48,089 bases of DNA from Thermosporothrix hazakensis (GCF_003253565.1 NZ_QKUF01000040.1:1-48089); one strand, 5' to 3'; positions 1 through 9,994 are shown, counted from the first letter of the stretch. A program made the numbers and translations. Notes: a model not told the origin generated them from the letters alone.

Positions 1-550
1 GGTCACGCCACGGGGACACCAGACACATTCAGGAACCACATTCCTCCCAACAGGTTCCAACAAACAGCACCAGAGAAAAGAAGCGATTCGGAAAATGCTG
101 ATCGCGATGATGAAAGATCCACGGGTAGCGGTCTTAAAGATCGCGGATCGCTTGCATAACATGCGTACCCTGCGTGTCATGAAACCGCACCAGCAGCAGA
201 GGACAGCAAGCGAGGCCTGAGAAATCTATGTGCCCCTGGCCCGGCGCATGGGCATGATGCTGGTGCAGGCAGAACTGGAAAACCCAGCCTTTTGCTCCCT
301 TGAGCCGGAGAAATATCAGCGGCTCGCTCGTGAGGTGGAGGAGGAGATCAAATGGCGTCTACCCTACATCAGTGATGTCTGTCGCACCTTACAGGAAGAG
401 ATGAAACGTGCAGGTATCCATGCAGAGGTGCATGCCTGGCAAAAACCCCTTGCCAGTATCTCCCGCAAGCTGGAGGATGTGCCTCGCCAGAGCAACGAGA
501 ACCCGCTGAGTCAGCTCCATGATCTGGTCTCATCCCATATTCTCGTGTAG
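1..550 (+). pseudogene. RelA/SpoT (p)ppGpp synthetase/hydrolase remnant
   Basis: The frame starting at base 2 carries the end of the HD hydrolase domain (RKMLIAMMKDPRVAVLKIAD, then RLHNMRTL), which is diagnostic of RelA/SpoT enzymes making and degrading (p)ppGpp. An in-frame TGA at 218-220 interrupts the conserved 'A-E-x-x-E-I-Y-x-P-L-A' region. The same frame resumes (EIYVPLARRMGMMLVQAELE) up to a stop at 548-550. The final part (HAWQKPLASISRKLEDV) matches the start of the synthetase domain but is diverged and ends early. The whole synthetase catalytic region, TGS and ACT domains are missing on this side. The 5' part lies outside the window, so its completeness cannot be judged. I read this as a decayed paralogue rather than the housekeeping copy. 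Confidence 0.8.
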
Positions 551-812
551 GCTATACATTCTATATACTTAAAAAAGGAAATAAATATACATAGCATTCA
601 AATCTTTGCCAGCTTCTCCCGCCTAAAAAGAAAATGAATATTGCCTTTAGTCATATGTATTTACCGAATTTTACATAGTCAAAAAGAAAGCTAAGATTAG
701 TAACGAAGGGAAAGCTACTGAAGCAGTTCCCGCTAAATTGCAAACGTTCGCTTGCTAAAGCAGGACTTGATTGTTTACTTCCCTACTTTATTCGGAGCGA
801 AGGAGTAAAATA
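551..812. other. AT-rich intergenic stretch
   Basis: No gene is visible. Base composition drops to AT-rich here, marking the left edge of the low-GC two-gene cassette that follows. A good ribosome binding site (AAGGAG, about 799-804) at its end fixes the start of the next gene at 813. Confidence 0.6.
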
Positions 813-3800
813 ATGGCAGATTACGCAGATTATTATGGTCAAACTATTGATAATTACCAAAGAGGCTTTCAATTTGTCTTGGGTGGAACAGGTATAGGCA
901 AAACCAGTGCGATTCGAAAAGTAGTAACAATTCCTAAGTACCAAGACCGAAAGTTTATATATTGCGCTAACCGTACACAACTTTTAGAGGAAATGGCACA
1001 AGAACTTGACTCATCATCCTATATTTATCTCCGTCGCGACTTAGATGTAGTTGTACAAACGTTAGAAAAGCACCAGGATGAGTTATATGAGTTTCTAAAT
1101 GATCCAATGATCACTCAGGCTGCTCGAAATATAGCCCAAGAAAACAGTATTATTCGTTTTGATATAGCGGACATACAGCGACATTGTCAGGATCTCAAAG
1201 AGTTGATTAAGGAAAAACTGCATATCCATAGATTCATAGAAAGCCATGCAGAATACCTTGCACGTCAAATATTGGGTAGTTTTAAGTTTATCCTTCTGAC
1301 ATATTATCATAAAGGCAATATTAAAATCTACGAGAAACTTCTTGATCATCCTGTTATTCAATACCTTTTTCCCTATATCGCTTTTAAAAGAAGAAAAGAG
1401 GTAAGGATTCTACTAGTCACACTACAAAAAGCATATTACGGTTTTTTCGATGGAAAACGAACTCTCAACCTTACTCGATTACAACATCTAGACGGCGGCT
1501 ATATTATCTTCTTGGACGAATTTGACTTTCTAGAACATGATTTAGTGAGCTTGATTTGCCGCTCAGCACAGATTGGTAATCCATTTCACTTTATAGAACG
1601 CTTCTATAGTGCAATGGAGAAGCATAAAATACCACTCGAAACCTACCCTTTCTCTCAAAATGTACGTAATCGTATTCTAGATATCTTAGCTCTCTTGAAA
1701 AAATTGCAGAAGGAGGGATTAGCGTTTCCAGAGATTTATCAATTTACTAGCACTATGCAGAAAAAAGTTTCTACTATTTTTCGCACACGTCATATTATAA
1801 GCACCGATTTACTCTTTTTAAAACAAACAAAACGTTCTTTTGAGATACTCTCAAAAGCAGATGCCCAAGCTCTCAATGACACACAAATAAGACCAGCTCC
1901 ACGCCTTTTTGATACTGTCAGCTCTGTTTGTGCCCTTATCCTTACCCTTTTGAAGGAACTTGAACGAGAGAATGAAATTATCTACCAAGAAATACTACGC
2001 CAATGCTTCCAAGAAACCGTTTTTCTTGATCAGGTAAAGCAAATCACTCACTATGTTCGTGTTGACAAGCTACAACAAACACAGCTCCAAGCGCTGCTAG
2101 AAACCGGCTATAGCCTCTACAATATTAAAGACTTACAACAGCAAACCGATCATGAAGAAGTCGAAGTCCGATACTACAGTATGTATCTTACGCCTGAAAG
2201 AATCCTTTCTTCCCTTATTCGGGATAATCTCGTCTTTGGACTCTCTGCAACTGCCGATATTTCTCGGCTTGTGCATCACTTTCATATCGACTGGCTTGAA
2301 CGTCAACAAGCCCTGATCCCAATCAATGAAAATCAAAAGAATATCATTCGTAGCTTGCATCTGGAGAAAAAACGGAAAAGAAATAACAAAATAAAAAATG
2401 TCATTTTAGAAGGTTTAGATCTTAATGATCCCTATCAGCACGCACTTGATCAATTTCTATCTGCTGTAGCCAAACACGACGATTTTGGAGACGACACTTC
2501 CTCAGGACATTTAAAGCGTCGAACACAACTCTTTTTTGCTACACTTCTGTGGCTATGTGAATATTCCTTGCCAACACCAGAACATGATACTACACTCCTT
2601 TTCTTCAATACATTTCGACAAATAAAGTTGATTTTTGATCGTTATCCTCGACCGGAAGGAAATCTCTTCTTGATCGAAAAACATGAAGGCAACTCATGTT
2701 TTGATACCTATGAGATAGAGTTCAAGAGAAAATCTTTCCTTGTGGTATTCTATAATGCAGAAATGGGCAATAAAGTCCGACAAGAGCAAGGATTACAAAA
2801 CAGCTTCGATAAGTTATTCTGGCAGAATAAGCCTGTAATAGTTGTTACACAATATCTATCAGCTGGTAACGGTGTAAATCTGCAATACTCGATAAGTGAA
2901 GGGAAGACAGAGAAGCAAGATTTTACTCGTATTGGCTTATTAGAAAAGCCTTACTTTTACTTCCGCAAATTGGATGAAAATATGACGCCTGAAGAAAGAG
3001 TAGCAGCAATTAAAGAAAATATCTGGTATCAAGCAAAACTTTTTTCAGGTAAAGCAATTTCAGAGCACCGATTTATTCAGGTTCTAAGCTCATTGAACGA
3101 ACCAAATGATTGGAGCAACCGCTACCAAAATGATCCTTCCACGGCTGATGATGCATTGATAAATAACATAGCGACTTTTATACAAGCACTAGGACGTATA
3201 GAACGCGTTTGGAGTAAAATGCCAGATCAAACAGTCTTTTTTAGTGAAGATGTCTATGCCTGCTTTCAAGCATTTTGTTCTGAACGCTTTGATGATCGCC
3301 ACAATGAGCGTGAATCTATGTTTTCTGATAACTTACAGCAAATTTTTGCTCAAGTCAGGGAAGACCTTTCCCGACGAGAGCGTGAGTCATGGCGCCAAAG
3401 AGACGCTCGGTTGGTTACAGCAAATCAACGCTGCCAAGATGCAGTACACCGTTTACTTGCTCGGTTGGAAGGTTTACGGAGAGGGAATTGCGATAACGAA
3501 GCCCGCCATCTCTGGGAGCAACTCAGACAAGCTACATTAAAGCATCATTTTAGTGATACACTACTTAAAAAGTATTTCTGCGTAATGGAGTCACCATTCT
3601 ATTCAAAGGGGGTGTTACATATCAACCCACAGAGGGAGATCATTCCTGCTCGCCTTAAACAAGCGGATACCACATGCTGGAACATGAATGACCTCTATAG
3701 GGTTATTAAAGAAAATACAGTGATTTGCAACTACTTTTTAAGTCATGGATATGAACTTGTGTTTGATCACAGTACACAACACTTCTTCACCCCTTATTGT

Positions 3801-4286
3801 TACCAAGCAATTCTTACAGGGGCGGTCGGTGAAGAAGCGATCACTGCTATCCTTCGCGATAAGCATATTCAACTAGAGAGTGTTCCTGACGCACTATTTG
3901 AGATAGCTGATTCAAAAATAAAAGGTGTCCCCTGGTATATTGACTGCAAGAATTATAATGAGTTTACCTTAGAGCGTTTTTCACTTTCTGAAAATGATCC
4001 TGCATGGCATCCAAAATTGAATGAAAGACACTTTAAGGAAAATGCTCTAAGAAAGTTGCAACGAATATCTCTGTTTCATGGACAAGCAGGAAAGATAATC
4101 TATTTAAATCTTATCAGTGCCAGGGATCTGCCCTTCGGTTTCTATGATCATCAATTTCGTCAAGTACACCGCTTCAGCGACGCAGCTATCGTCGTTATTC
4201 AAGGAGCAATACAACGGAACCAACCTAACGAATATCAACCCGCATTTACCCGTTTCCTATCCGAAATAAAGCAAATGGAGGCCTAA
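813..4286 (+). CDS. SF2-type helicase fused to PD-(D/E)xK-like nuclease
   Basis: An 1157-residue protein. The ATG at 813 is chosen because AAGGAG lies about 9 bases upstream and the Walker A motif (GGTGIGKT, residues 24-31) then sits close to the N-terminus. Other helicase motifs appear in order: DEFD box (235-238), SAT (478-480), a motif V-like Q-Y-L-S-A-G-N-G-V-N (680-689) and motif VI Q-A-L-G-R-I-E-R (791-798). The C-terminal part shows a nuclease-like series: GEE (E1007/E1008), D1033, then D1044-C-K1046 in the context WYIDCKNY, as in PD-(D/E)xK enzymes. I infer an ATP-driven nucleic-acid translocase with an attached nuclease. It is tightly coupled to the next gene (2-base gap) and is clearly AT-richer than neighbouring genes, suggesting transfer. 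A defence role is inference; the exact family is not recognised. Confidence 0.75.
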   Translation: MADYADYYGQTIDNYQRGFQFVLGGTGIGKTSAIRKVVTIPKYQDRKFIYCANRTQLLEEMAQELDSSSYIYLRRDLDVVVQTLEKHQDELYEFLNDPMITQAARNIAQENSIIRFDIADIQRHCQDLKELIKEKLHIHRFIESHAEYLARQILGSFKFILLTYYHKGNIKIYEKLLDHPVIQYLFPYIAFKRRKEVRILLVTLQKAYYGFFDGKRTLNLTRLQHLDGGYIIFLDEFDFLEHDLVSLICRSAQIGNPFHFIERFYSAMEKHKIPLETYPFSQNVRNRILDILALLKKLQKEGLAFPEIYQFTSTMQKKVSTIFRTRHIISTDLLFLKQTKRSFEILSKADAQALNDTQIRPAPRLFDTVSSVCALILTLLKELERENEIIYQEILRQCFQETVFLDQVKQITHYVRVDKLQQTQLQALLETGYSLYNIKDLQQQTDHEEVEVRYYSMYLTPERILSSLIRDNLVFGLSATADISRLVHHFHIDWLERQQALIPINENQKNIIRSLHLEKKRKRNNKIKNVILEGLDLNDPYQHALDQFLSAVAKHDDFGDDTSSGHLKRRTQLFFATLLWLCEYSLPTPEHDTTLLFFNTFRQIKLIFDRYPRPEGNLFLIEKHEGNSCFDTYEIEFKRKSFLVVFYNAEMGNKVRQEQGLQNSFDKLFWQNKPVIVVTQYLSAGNGVNLQYSISEGKTEKQDFTRIGLLEKPYFYFRKLDENMTPEERVAAIKENIWYQAKLFSGKAISEHRFIQVLSSLNEPNDWSNRYQNDPSTADDALINNIATFIQALGRIERVWSKMPDQTVFFSEDVYACFQAFCSERFDDRHNERESMFSDNLQQIFAQVREDLSRRERESWRQRDARLVTANQRCQDAVHRLLARLEGLRRGNCDNEARHLWEQLRQATLKHHFSDTLLKKYFCVMESPFYSKGVLHINPQREIIPARLKQADTTCWNMNDLYRVIKENTVICNYFLSHGYELVFDHSTQHFFTPYCYQAILTGAVGEEAITAILRDKHIQLESVPDALFEIADSKIKGVPWYIDCKNYNEFTLERFSLSENDPAWHPKLNERHFKENALRKLQRISLFHGQAGKIIYLNLISARDLPFGFYDHQFRQVHRFSDAAIVVIQGAIQRNQPNEYQPAFTRFLSEIKQMEA

Positions 4287-4288
4287 CG

Positions 4289-6586
4289 ATGACCAATTTT
4301 CAGAGAACACAAACAACTACACTGATCGCTCAGCGACCAACAGATTTTCATCTCTTGGAGGCGCATTTTCAGCTCGTTCGTTATGAACTCCCCAAACATT
4401 TAGGACATCGCAAGAATAGCAATGATTACGGACAAATGCACAATTGCTTACGGGACAGGCTAGACTATCCATATAAAACATACAAATTTGATCGCTTGGA
4501 TGGTAATCAGAAATGGGTTGTCTATGCCCTTATCCCTCATAATATTGCTCCCCCGCTGATCACTATTCCATTCCTATCAAATGCTCCCTTGAAACAACGC
4601 AGCATCGCATTTAAACAGCTTGAGTTTCATATACTACTCAAACTACTTCAGATTGCCTATACACGTGGAGAACAGAACGAAAGCTTTGTGGGACAAGATG
4701 CATGTTACATTTACGCAAAGCGCAGTAAAAACAATCACATTTGCTTGAGGATTGATCTTGTAGGTGACGTCCGTAACCAGGAACAAGACTTAGTTCAGGA
4801 ATTTAAGGTTGTTGGTCATGCAACACCATTTCGGCGTGTTCAAGAGCCTAACAGGGCATCACATGCTTATTTCGGTCAGCGAATTCTTAAAGAAGGGCAA
4901 GTTTCCTTTGTACATCTGAGGACGCCGGATTTATCCAACCATCCTAAAAAAGAAATATACGAGATCCGCCCCACAAAAGGGCACCGAACGACCTTGCTAT
5001 ATCACGATCTACGCCGTATCGATGAATGCATAGGCAAAATACTTTATGATTTTATTCGAGGGTATACTGCTTACCTCGCTAAATACGGGATTATAGCCAC
5101 CTCAAAAGAACGGCTCTTTCAGCCTTTTACTCCACCTAAAGGTCTGGATCAGCTACCTCTCGCTTTGTTGCAAACAATTTACGTCTACGATAACCGCTTA
5201 CAGCCAACTCATTCCCTTCAGGCCTATATCGATCTACTTTCAGAACTTCGGCCTGATTTGCGCTTTCGTCCTCTCGATAGTTTTGATACTCTTCAAGATG
5301 GCGCTGTGCTAGTCATACAAGATTGCCGTAAGGAAGACTTCGAAGAAGATGGAGTCCTTTATGGGCATTTTAATGATCCATATCTTACTCTCTATGAGCA
5401 GTACCCATATATACCCAAACAATCCTTCAACGTTAATCTGAATGATGATGAAGGAGCGAAAGCCACCTATTTCAAATACCCTCTTCTTCCCAAAGATAAG
5501 GAGCAACTAAAACTCTTCAAGCAAAAAATTGAAATGGCTCTTTCTCAGCTCTATCTCAAAGATGTCATTCTCAATCAACGAAACGTTCAGAAGTGCTTGC
5601 CACTTATTCCTACAGGCTATATCTTTATTCGAAAAGAGAACAGTCATGAAACTCTTCTATACATCGATAAAGAGGAGCTACGATTTATTTGTTTGGATGA
5701 ACCAGATGGTCCTGACCAACGTGATGAGCTGCTTCAGCAATTTGGTATATGCTGGGAAGAGATGTATAAACAGATGCTGCAAAAATATCACAAGTTAAAA
5801 GACGGTGAAACTGTCAAACATCTTACACACTACGATGTTATCATTGGTCCCGGGATTTTTGTAGAACTTGAAGGCCTAAATGAGCGAGTTTTGTATAACT
5901 ATGACGAAATTACAAAACGGCAGGCTGAGCTTGAAAAACGCTTTCCTGTTCACGATTTTAAACTAGCTCCATACTATGAACGTTTACGATCAAAGAAGAT
6001 GGCCTCTTATCAAGACCTGGTTAGCAAAGGATTGCTAAACGGTGAACAAAAACCTATTGAGGAAGCAGAGATAAAAGCATTGGAGTTCTATCGCCGACTT
6101 GAACAGTATGACGAATTTTTGGAAGAGATACACCAAACTCATCTATACATTTCTTATCAAGAACTAACGCACGGAGAGCGCATGGAGCGAATAGGCCAGA
6201 TCTTTGATATCCCACCAGATGAAAAGGGTAACTATAATCGTCGTAAACTCATTTTATACTACCAGAAGCTGGGTAAGTTCGCCAGCGCGAAAGGTAATGA
6301 TATCCAGCAGATATATAAAGGTATCTGGTATGATCAAAACCACTGCTATATGGTTGGAGCGACAACATCGATGCCTCAGAATCAGCCGCGAGCGCATCTC
6401 ATTCGACACTTCGATATCTATTTGGGTAAAGAACATTTTGATATCCGTCCATTCCTGTTAGCAAGCAGCGTCCAATTTGTACGCCTAGACCAATATACAG
6501 TGTATCCATATGCCTTTCATCTTATTGATTTGTATGTAGATAATGTCCTGCGCTTCAGGAATAACAATGAAAACGGGGAGGAGTAA
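4289..6586 (+). CDS. Large protein of unknown family, partner of helicase-nuclease
   Basis: A 765-residue protein starting two bases after the helicase stop, so almost certainly co-translated with it. I do not recognise a family by motif. There is no signal peptide or membrane segment; it is rich in charged and aromatic residues, with alternating alpha/beta-looking stretches such as GAVLVIQDC around residues 345-355. The C-terminal end (TVYPYAFHLIDLYVDN) recalls the way PIWI/Argonaute-like proteins finish, with a proline-tyrosine strand followed by a helix, but I see no clear catalytic tetrad. Low GC content matches the helicase gene. Large size, strict pairing and genomic position among mobile debris suggest a conflict-system effector or guide-binding component; this is inference only. 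The stop at 6584-6586 follows a highly charged tail. Confidence 0.7.
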   Translation: MTNFQRTQTTTLIAQRPTDFHLLEAHFQLVRYELPKHLGHRKNSNDYGQMHNCLRDRLDYPYKTYKFDRLDGNQKWVVYALIPHNIAPPLITIPFLSNAPLKQRSIAFKQLEFHILLKLLQIAYTRGEQNESFVGQDACYIYAKRSKNNHICLRIDLVGDVRNQEQDLVQEFKVVGHATPFRRVQEPNRASHAYFGQRILKEGQVSFVHLRTPDLSNHPKKEIYEIRPTKGHRTTLLYHDLRRIDECIGKILYDFIRGYTAYLAKYGIIATSKERLFQPFTPPKGLDQLPLALLQTIYVYDNRLQPTHSLQAYIDLLSELRPDLRFRPLDSFDTLQDGAVLVIQDCRKEDFEEDGVLYGHFNDPYLTLYEQYPYIPKQSFNVNLNDDEGAKATYFKYPLLPKDKEQLKLFKQKIEMALSQLYLKDVILNQRNVQKCLPLIPTGYIFIRKENSHETLLYIDKEELRFICLDEPDGPDQRDELLQQFGICWEEMYKQMLQKYHKLKDGETVKHLTHYDVIIGPGIFVELEGLNERVLYNYDEITKRQAELEKRFPVHDFKLAPYYERLRSKKMASYQDLVSKGLLNGEQKPIEEAEIKALEFYRRLEQYDEFLEEIHQTHLYISYQELTHGERMERIGQIFDIPPDEKGNYNRRKLILYYQKLGKFASAKGNDIQQIYKGIWYDQNHCYMVGATTSMPQNQPRAHLIRHFDIYLGKEHFDIRPFLLASSVQFVRLDQYTVYPYAFHLIDLYVDNVLRFRNNNENGEE

Positions 6587-7499
6587 TTTCATGTAAAAAT
6601 ATCTACTCTATCAGAAAGGCTCGCAAATAACAGCCATGAATCAAGAATATACCAAAGATGAGGCATAATAAGCTCTACTGGACTGGATTCGATATTCTCA
6701 TATCCTAATTCCCATAGCAGAGCAGTAAAGCGTCTTTATAGAGATAAATGGATCCAGAAGGGATATGAGGGAACCTGCTACTGGGTCTTCTTCTGGAGCA
6801 TTATCCCTATGTAAAACGTTAGTATGAATGAAAAAGGTCCGAGACGAACATGTCAGCAAAAGCCGGCATGGGGCGACCGAACTAAGCGTTGTGTATAGGT
6901 TTACCGCCTTCAGCAGGTGACGGGTTTCGCTTCATCTGTGCGTAGCCAACGAGCAAGCAGGAAGAAAAACCGAGACAAGAGAGGGCCAGGTGACTGATGA
7001 GCCCCTGCAAGCCGCCAGGGTGGAGGAATACAGGCACCCAGGCAGAAAAGAGCACAGGCCATCTTGTTACCCTCATCTGCCTGCTTGCTCAGCTATGCAC
7101 GAGCGCCTTGCTGCATGCGTTGCGAGATCTGTTCCTGAGAGAATGCCAGCTCCCGCATGTACTCGATGAAGGCCGAGAGCGACAAGGGAGCAGCCCCAAG
7201 CAATCCTGCGATCACAGCCCGTTTGAGCATAGTCTTGCCTTGCATGACAAGAAACCGATATAAACTGCTGAGTGTCAAAAACCTTCGTTTGCTGAGAAAT
7301 TTCCCTACGCTGGGACAGAAGATGAGAGAAGCACTGTTGTGATGCTTCTCTCATCTTCTGAGTTCACCTCTTTAATAGGTTCTAATCGGTTCTTTAACCA
7401 TCGAGGTGTTGGCTTTCAACCACTTATTCACTGGAATTTCGGCGAAACTCTCGGCATGTGCTATGAGAAAACCAGAATTCAATTGAAATTTCATATACA
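6587..7499. other. Gene-poor stretch with short degenerate reading frames
   Basis: No convincing gene is seen. Around 6660-6810 a broken frame encodes fragments such as SRAVKRLYRDKWIQKGYEG, which may be the remnant of a small protein. A 61-residue minus-strand frame (7093-7278) has a plausible hydrophobic/basic make-up but no family signal and no convincing ribosome site. The stretch probably separates the defence-like cassette from decayed mobile DNA. Confidence 0.4.
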
Positions 7500-8026
7500 T
7501 CACGAGACCCTCTTGACCGCTAGTTTTCCATCTGCTGCACGAGAGAAAACTAGCGGTACATGAGAGGTTGCATAGGTAACTTTGTTCGAGCCCCGGGGTT
7601 TCTGTATCACCTGAAGGAAAAGGATACCAGCGACCTGGTTGCGCGAACTTATGACGTCTGTAAGGTCGGTGAGCCGCTCGATGATTGGTAGACCAAGAGG
7701 TCCCACCGGCTTCTCTAACACCTCAACCAGTGAACGAACATACTCCCTCCACACTGCGGCTTGTAACGAAGTGGTGATCGTACCCTGCTGTTGCATGTTG
7801 AACCCCGGAAACGACGAGACCAGACGAAGATAGGCCTCTAAGGCGTTTGTATCAGATGTCTGGGGGACTAATTGGTGCGGTATTGACAGTAATTCAATAA
7901 CGAAGCATAGGCTGCAACATAGTTCTTTAGATCGCGATAATACTCCACCTCACTGGCTGCCGGGTTAGAAGTATCCACATCCCTGAAGGCATATACAACA
8001 ATAACTTCATTTGATGTTATAGACAC
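7500..8026 (-). pseudogene. Degraded hypothetical protein
   Basis: Two minus-strand frames look like parts of one gene. The first, from a GTG near 8026, reads through NPAASEVEYYRDLKNYVAAY and stops at about 7884. The second starts in another frame with TSDTNALEAYLRLVSSFPGF and ends with EVLEKPVGPLGLPIIERLTD and a tail stopping at 7500. Both have protein-like composition and abut one another, which suggests a frameshift near 7880. No family is recognised. They could instead be two unrelated short frames. Confidence 0.3.
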
Positions 8027-8371
8027 ATATCATTTCTTTATTTGCTTAAAAGATACGAAACTGTACAAGAGAGAATTACTATTTGCATCTCTCATTTCTG
8101 AAGAATGGCTCGATTTTCCAGAAGCAGGATCGTTCCCCTTCTGCACACAACTCAATCGGCTCTTTGTCTCAGAGGCCAGTCGGGGAGCACCTCGTGTCCG
8201 TTGTTTACGAATAGTTGCCCTCACTCGTTGCCACAGCGTCCCTATGAGGAACGGATCAAGCCGCTCGCACAGGGTGAATGGTGGTACATCGTTGTTGTCA
8301 ATACGCAAGCATAAGCTCCAAGCTCGTCCTTAGCTGACACTCCTCGCCTTAAAAAGACAGGGGTTCTTCTT

Positions 8372-9588
8372 TCATCCAGCTCGCTTGCCTGTCGCCCTTG
8401 TGGAGCGGCGAGGAGAGGCGGTCTGTCCAGAAGCGTTTTGCACACGCACGGGTGTGCTGGTTCCCGTGTGCCCCACGGTACCGTTTAGAGAGTATTGGAG
8501 TGCTTCATGCAGGACATTCAACGCGGCATTGTGATCGCGATCAAGTACTACTCCACAGCCAGTACAAACATGGGTGCGAACACGGAGCGATTTTTGACGA
8601 TCGTGCCGCATTCAGAACATTTCTGGCTGGTGAAATGGGGCGCAACGGCAATCACTGGAATGCCATGCAACAAGGCGTAGCGCTTCACCCATTGAAGGAA
8701 GATGCCCCATCCGGCATCATGGATCGATTTCGCAAGTTTGTGGTTCTTGACCATGTTCCGTATCTGAAGGTCTTCATAGGCAATCAGGTCGCAAGACGAG
8801 ACAGACGCGTTTGCCACCGTTCTGGCAACATCCTCACGCTGCCGTTGGACTTTCAGATGCTGTTTAGCAAGTGCTTTTCGGGCTTTCTTCCTGTTCGCCG
8901 ACTGCTTCTGTTTGCGAGAGAGGCGTCTTTGCAGCCGCGCAAGCTTCTTTTCCGCTTTGCGGGAGTGGCGGGGGTTCTCAATCGTATTGCCCTCAGAGTC
9001 GGTCAGATACGCTTTCAGTCCGACATCAATTCCCATCTTCCGACCCGTTGGAACATGCTCAACTTTGCGCTCAGTCTTGAGGCAAAACTGGACAGAGTAT
9101 CCATCTGCTCGTCTGACGAGACGAACCCGCTTGATCGCTTTGATGGGAAATGTTTCGATGCTTTGCTGCTTGTTCTCAACTAATTTGAGACGGCCTATGC
9201 CACAGCCATCGGTGAAGATGCTGTGTCGGCCATCAGCATCAAGCTTCCACCCACTGGTTTTGTACTCGACGCTTCGATTGTGGTGTTGGAACGTGGGATA
9301 GCCCTTCTTGCCAGGCTGGTTGTTCTTGCAATGCTCATAGAAGCGGGAGATCGCGAACCAGGCACGAGAAGCAGAGGCTTGACGGGCCTGGGAGTTGAGT
9401 CGAGAGGCGAAAGGGTACGCTTTGGCAAGCACGGCGCAGTTGGTCTGCACGTCGTTTTTGGAGGTGCCACGCTGCTCCATCCACAAGCGCAACGACTTAT
9501 TACGGATGAACTGGACAATCCGGATGGCTTCATCAATCGCCGCGTCTTGCTGCCTGCTCCCGCTCACCTTGTCCTCGTAGAGCAACAT
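8372..9588 (-). pseudogene. tnpB: TnpB-like RNA-guided nuclease, frameshifted
   Basis: An IS1341-type TnpB. The first frame (9588 to 8548, 346 residues) has the usual N-terminus, the first RuvC aspartate D188 (GIDVGLKAY), the second-site glutamate E272 (IAYEDLQ) and the first zinc-ribbon pair C324/C327 (CSEC). At about 8591-8595, a run of five A on the coding strand, the frame is lost. One frame over, the missing tail continues as KSLRVRTHVCTGCG and DRDHNAALNVL, holding the second zinc pair and third RuvC aspartate, to a stop at 8372-8374. One additional A would restore a full protein of about 405 residues. As read, the nuclease would lack its third catalytic residue. A sequencing error in the homopolymer or a natural frameshift are both possible. 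Confidence 0.85.
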
Positions 9589-9599
9589 GCGCGCTTTTA

Positions 9600-9749
9600 C
9601 TAGCCTTTCTTCTGTTTCTTGATATGCTCTTCTATTGCCGTCAGGATTTCCCCATTCAAGGATCGATGATGCTGTTTGGCTACCTCTCGTATCTGTTCCA
9701 ACAGATGAGCAGGGAGCCGGACGTTGAGCGATTTGATACCGTCTTTCAT
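9600..9749 (-). CDS. Small ribbon-helix-helix (Arc-type) DNA-binding protein
   Basis: A 49-residue protein starting MKDGIKSLNVRLPAHLLEQI. The short beta strand (SLNVRLP), followed by two helices with the R-S-L-N-G-E turn, is typical of Arc-family RHH repressors, which bind DNA as dimers. I choose the ATG at 9749 rather than the upstream start at 9818 because the family begins just before the strand. Its stop is only 11 bases from the tnpB ATG, so the two form one transcription unit inside the element. A likely job is autoregulation of the element; that is inference. Confidence 0.7.
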   Translation of the reverse strand: MKDGIKSLNVRLPAHLLEQIREVAKQHHRSLNGEILTAIEEHIKKQKKG

Positions 9750-9835
9750 GTGGCTATGATAGCACCATTCTGGGTACATGGCAACAGGGCACGGTACCCC
9801 GATGCCCCAACCCAACATAAGGAAGGCCCATTCAT

Positions 9836-9856
9836 CCCCGCCTTCAAAGGACGGGG
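9836..9856. repeat. Subterminal hairpin of the tnpB element
   Basis: CCCCG-CCTT and AAGG-A-CGGGG can pair around a two-base loop with a single bulged A. The position, just upstream of the RHH/tnpB unit, fits the left-end hairpin of IS605-family elements. Confidence 0.55.
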
Positions 9857-9885
9857 CTTTCTGGGCCGGTCACTGTAACCATACA

Positions 9886-9994
9886 AGATCGTGGTGCTAG
9901 AGACCTGCGGAAGGGTCTGAAGATCCTCAAACCATCCTTGCCAGGACGAATACAGCTGTTCTTTGATACCAATGGAGCATCGAATGTTTAGCAC
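9886..9994 (-). pseudogene. Small hypothetical protein interrupted by IS element
   Basis: From a GTG at 9994, preceded by AGGAGG, the frame reads LNIRCSIGIKEQ and then SSWQGWFEDL and STTILYG. The W-x-x-W-F followed by a 'T-T-x-L-x-G' strand resembles a small protein family common in Ktedonobacteria whose members continue with a D-Q-A-A-L-H-G helix. Here the frame runs into the tnpB element right after LYG, so the C-terminal half is lost. The spacing of the ribosome site to the GTG is short. The family assignment is from memory of the pattern only. Confidence 0.4.

Larger units (their letters stand above)
8325..9885 (-). mobile_element. IS605/IS1341-type element (tnpB only, with RHH gene)
   Basis: The element contains a small ribbon-helix-helix gene and tnpB on the minus strand and has no tnpA. 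Near the left end (9836-9856) a hairpin with arms CCCCG-CCTT and AAGG-A-CGGGG resembles the subterminal hairpins of this family. At the other end (about 8325-8365, minus strand) an imperfect hairpin of CCCCTGTC/AAGGCGAGG type is followed by GGAGTGTCA, typical of the right end. The exact ends are estimated. The region between the tnpB stop and the right end would be where the guide (omega/re) RNA is encoded. The element appears to have inserted into a small gene (see 9886-9994). Confidence 0.65.

Noticed and set aside
8030..8308. 92-residue minus-strand frame beyond the right end of the tnpB element
   Set aside because: No family resemblance, no ribosome site, and composition typical of chance frames.
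8398..9183. 261-residue plus-strand frame
   Set aside because: It is the antisense of tnpB, has no family resemblance, and its composition (cysteine- and arginine-rich) is that of a shadow frame.
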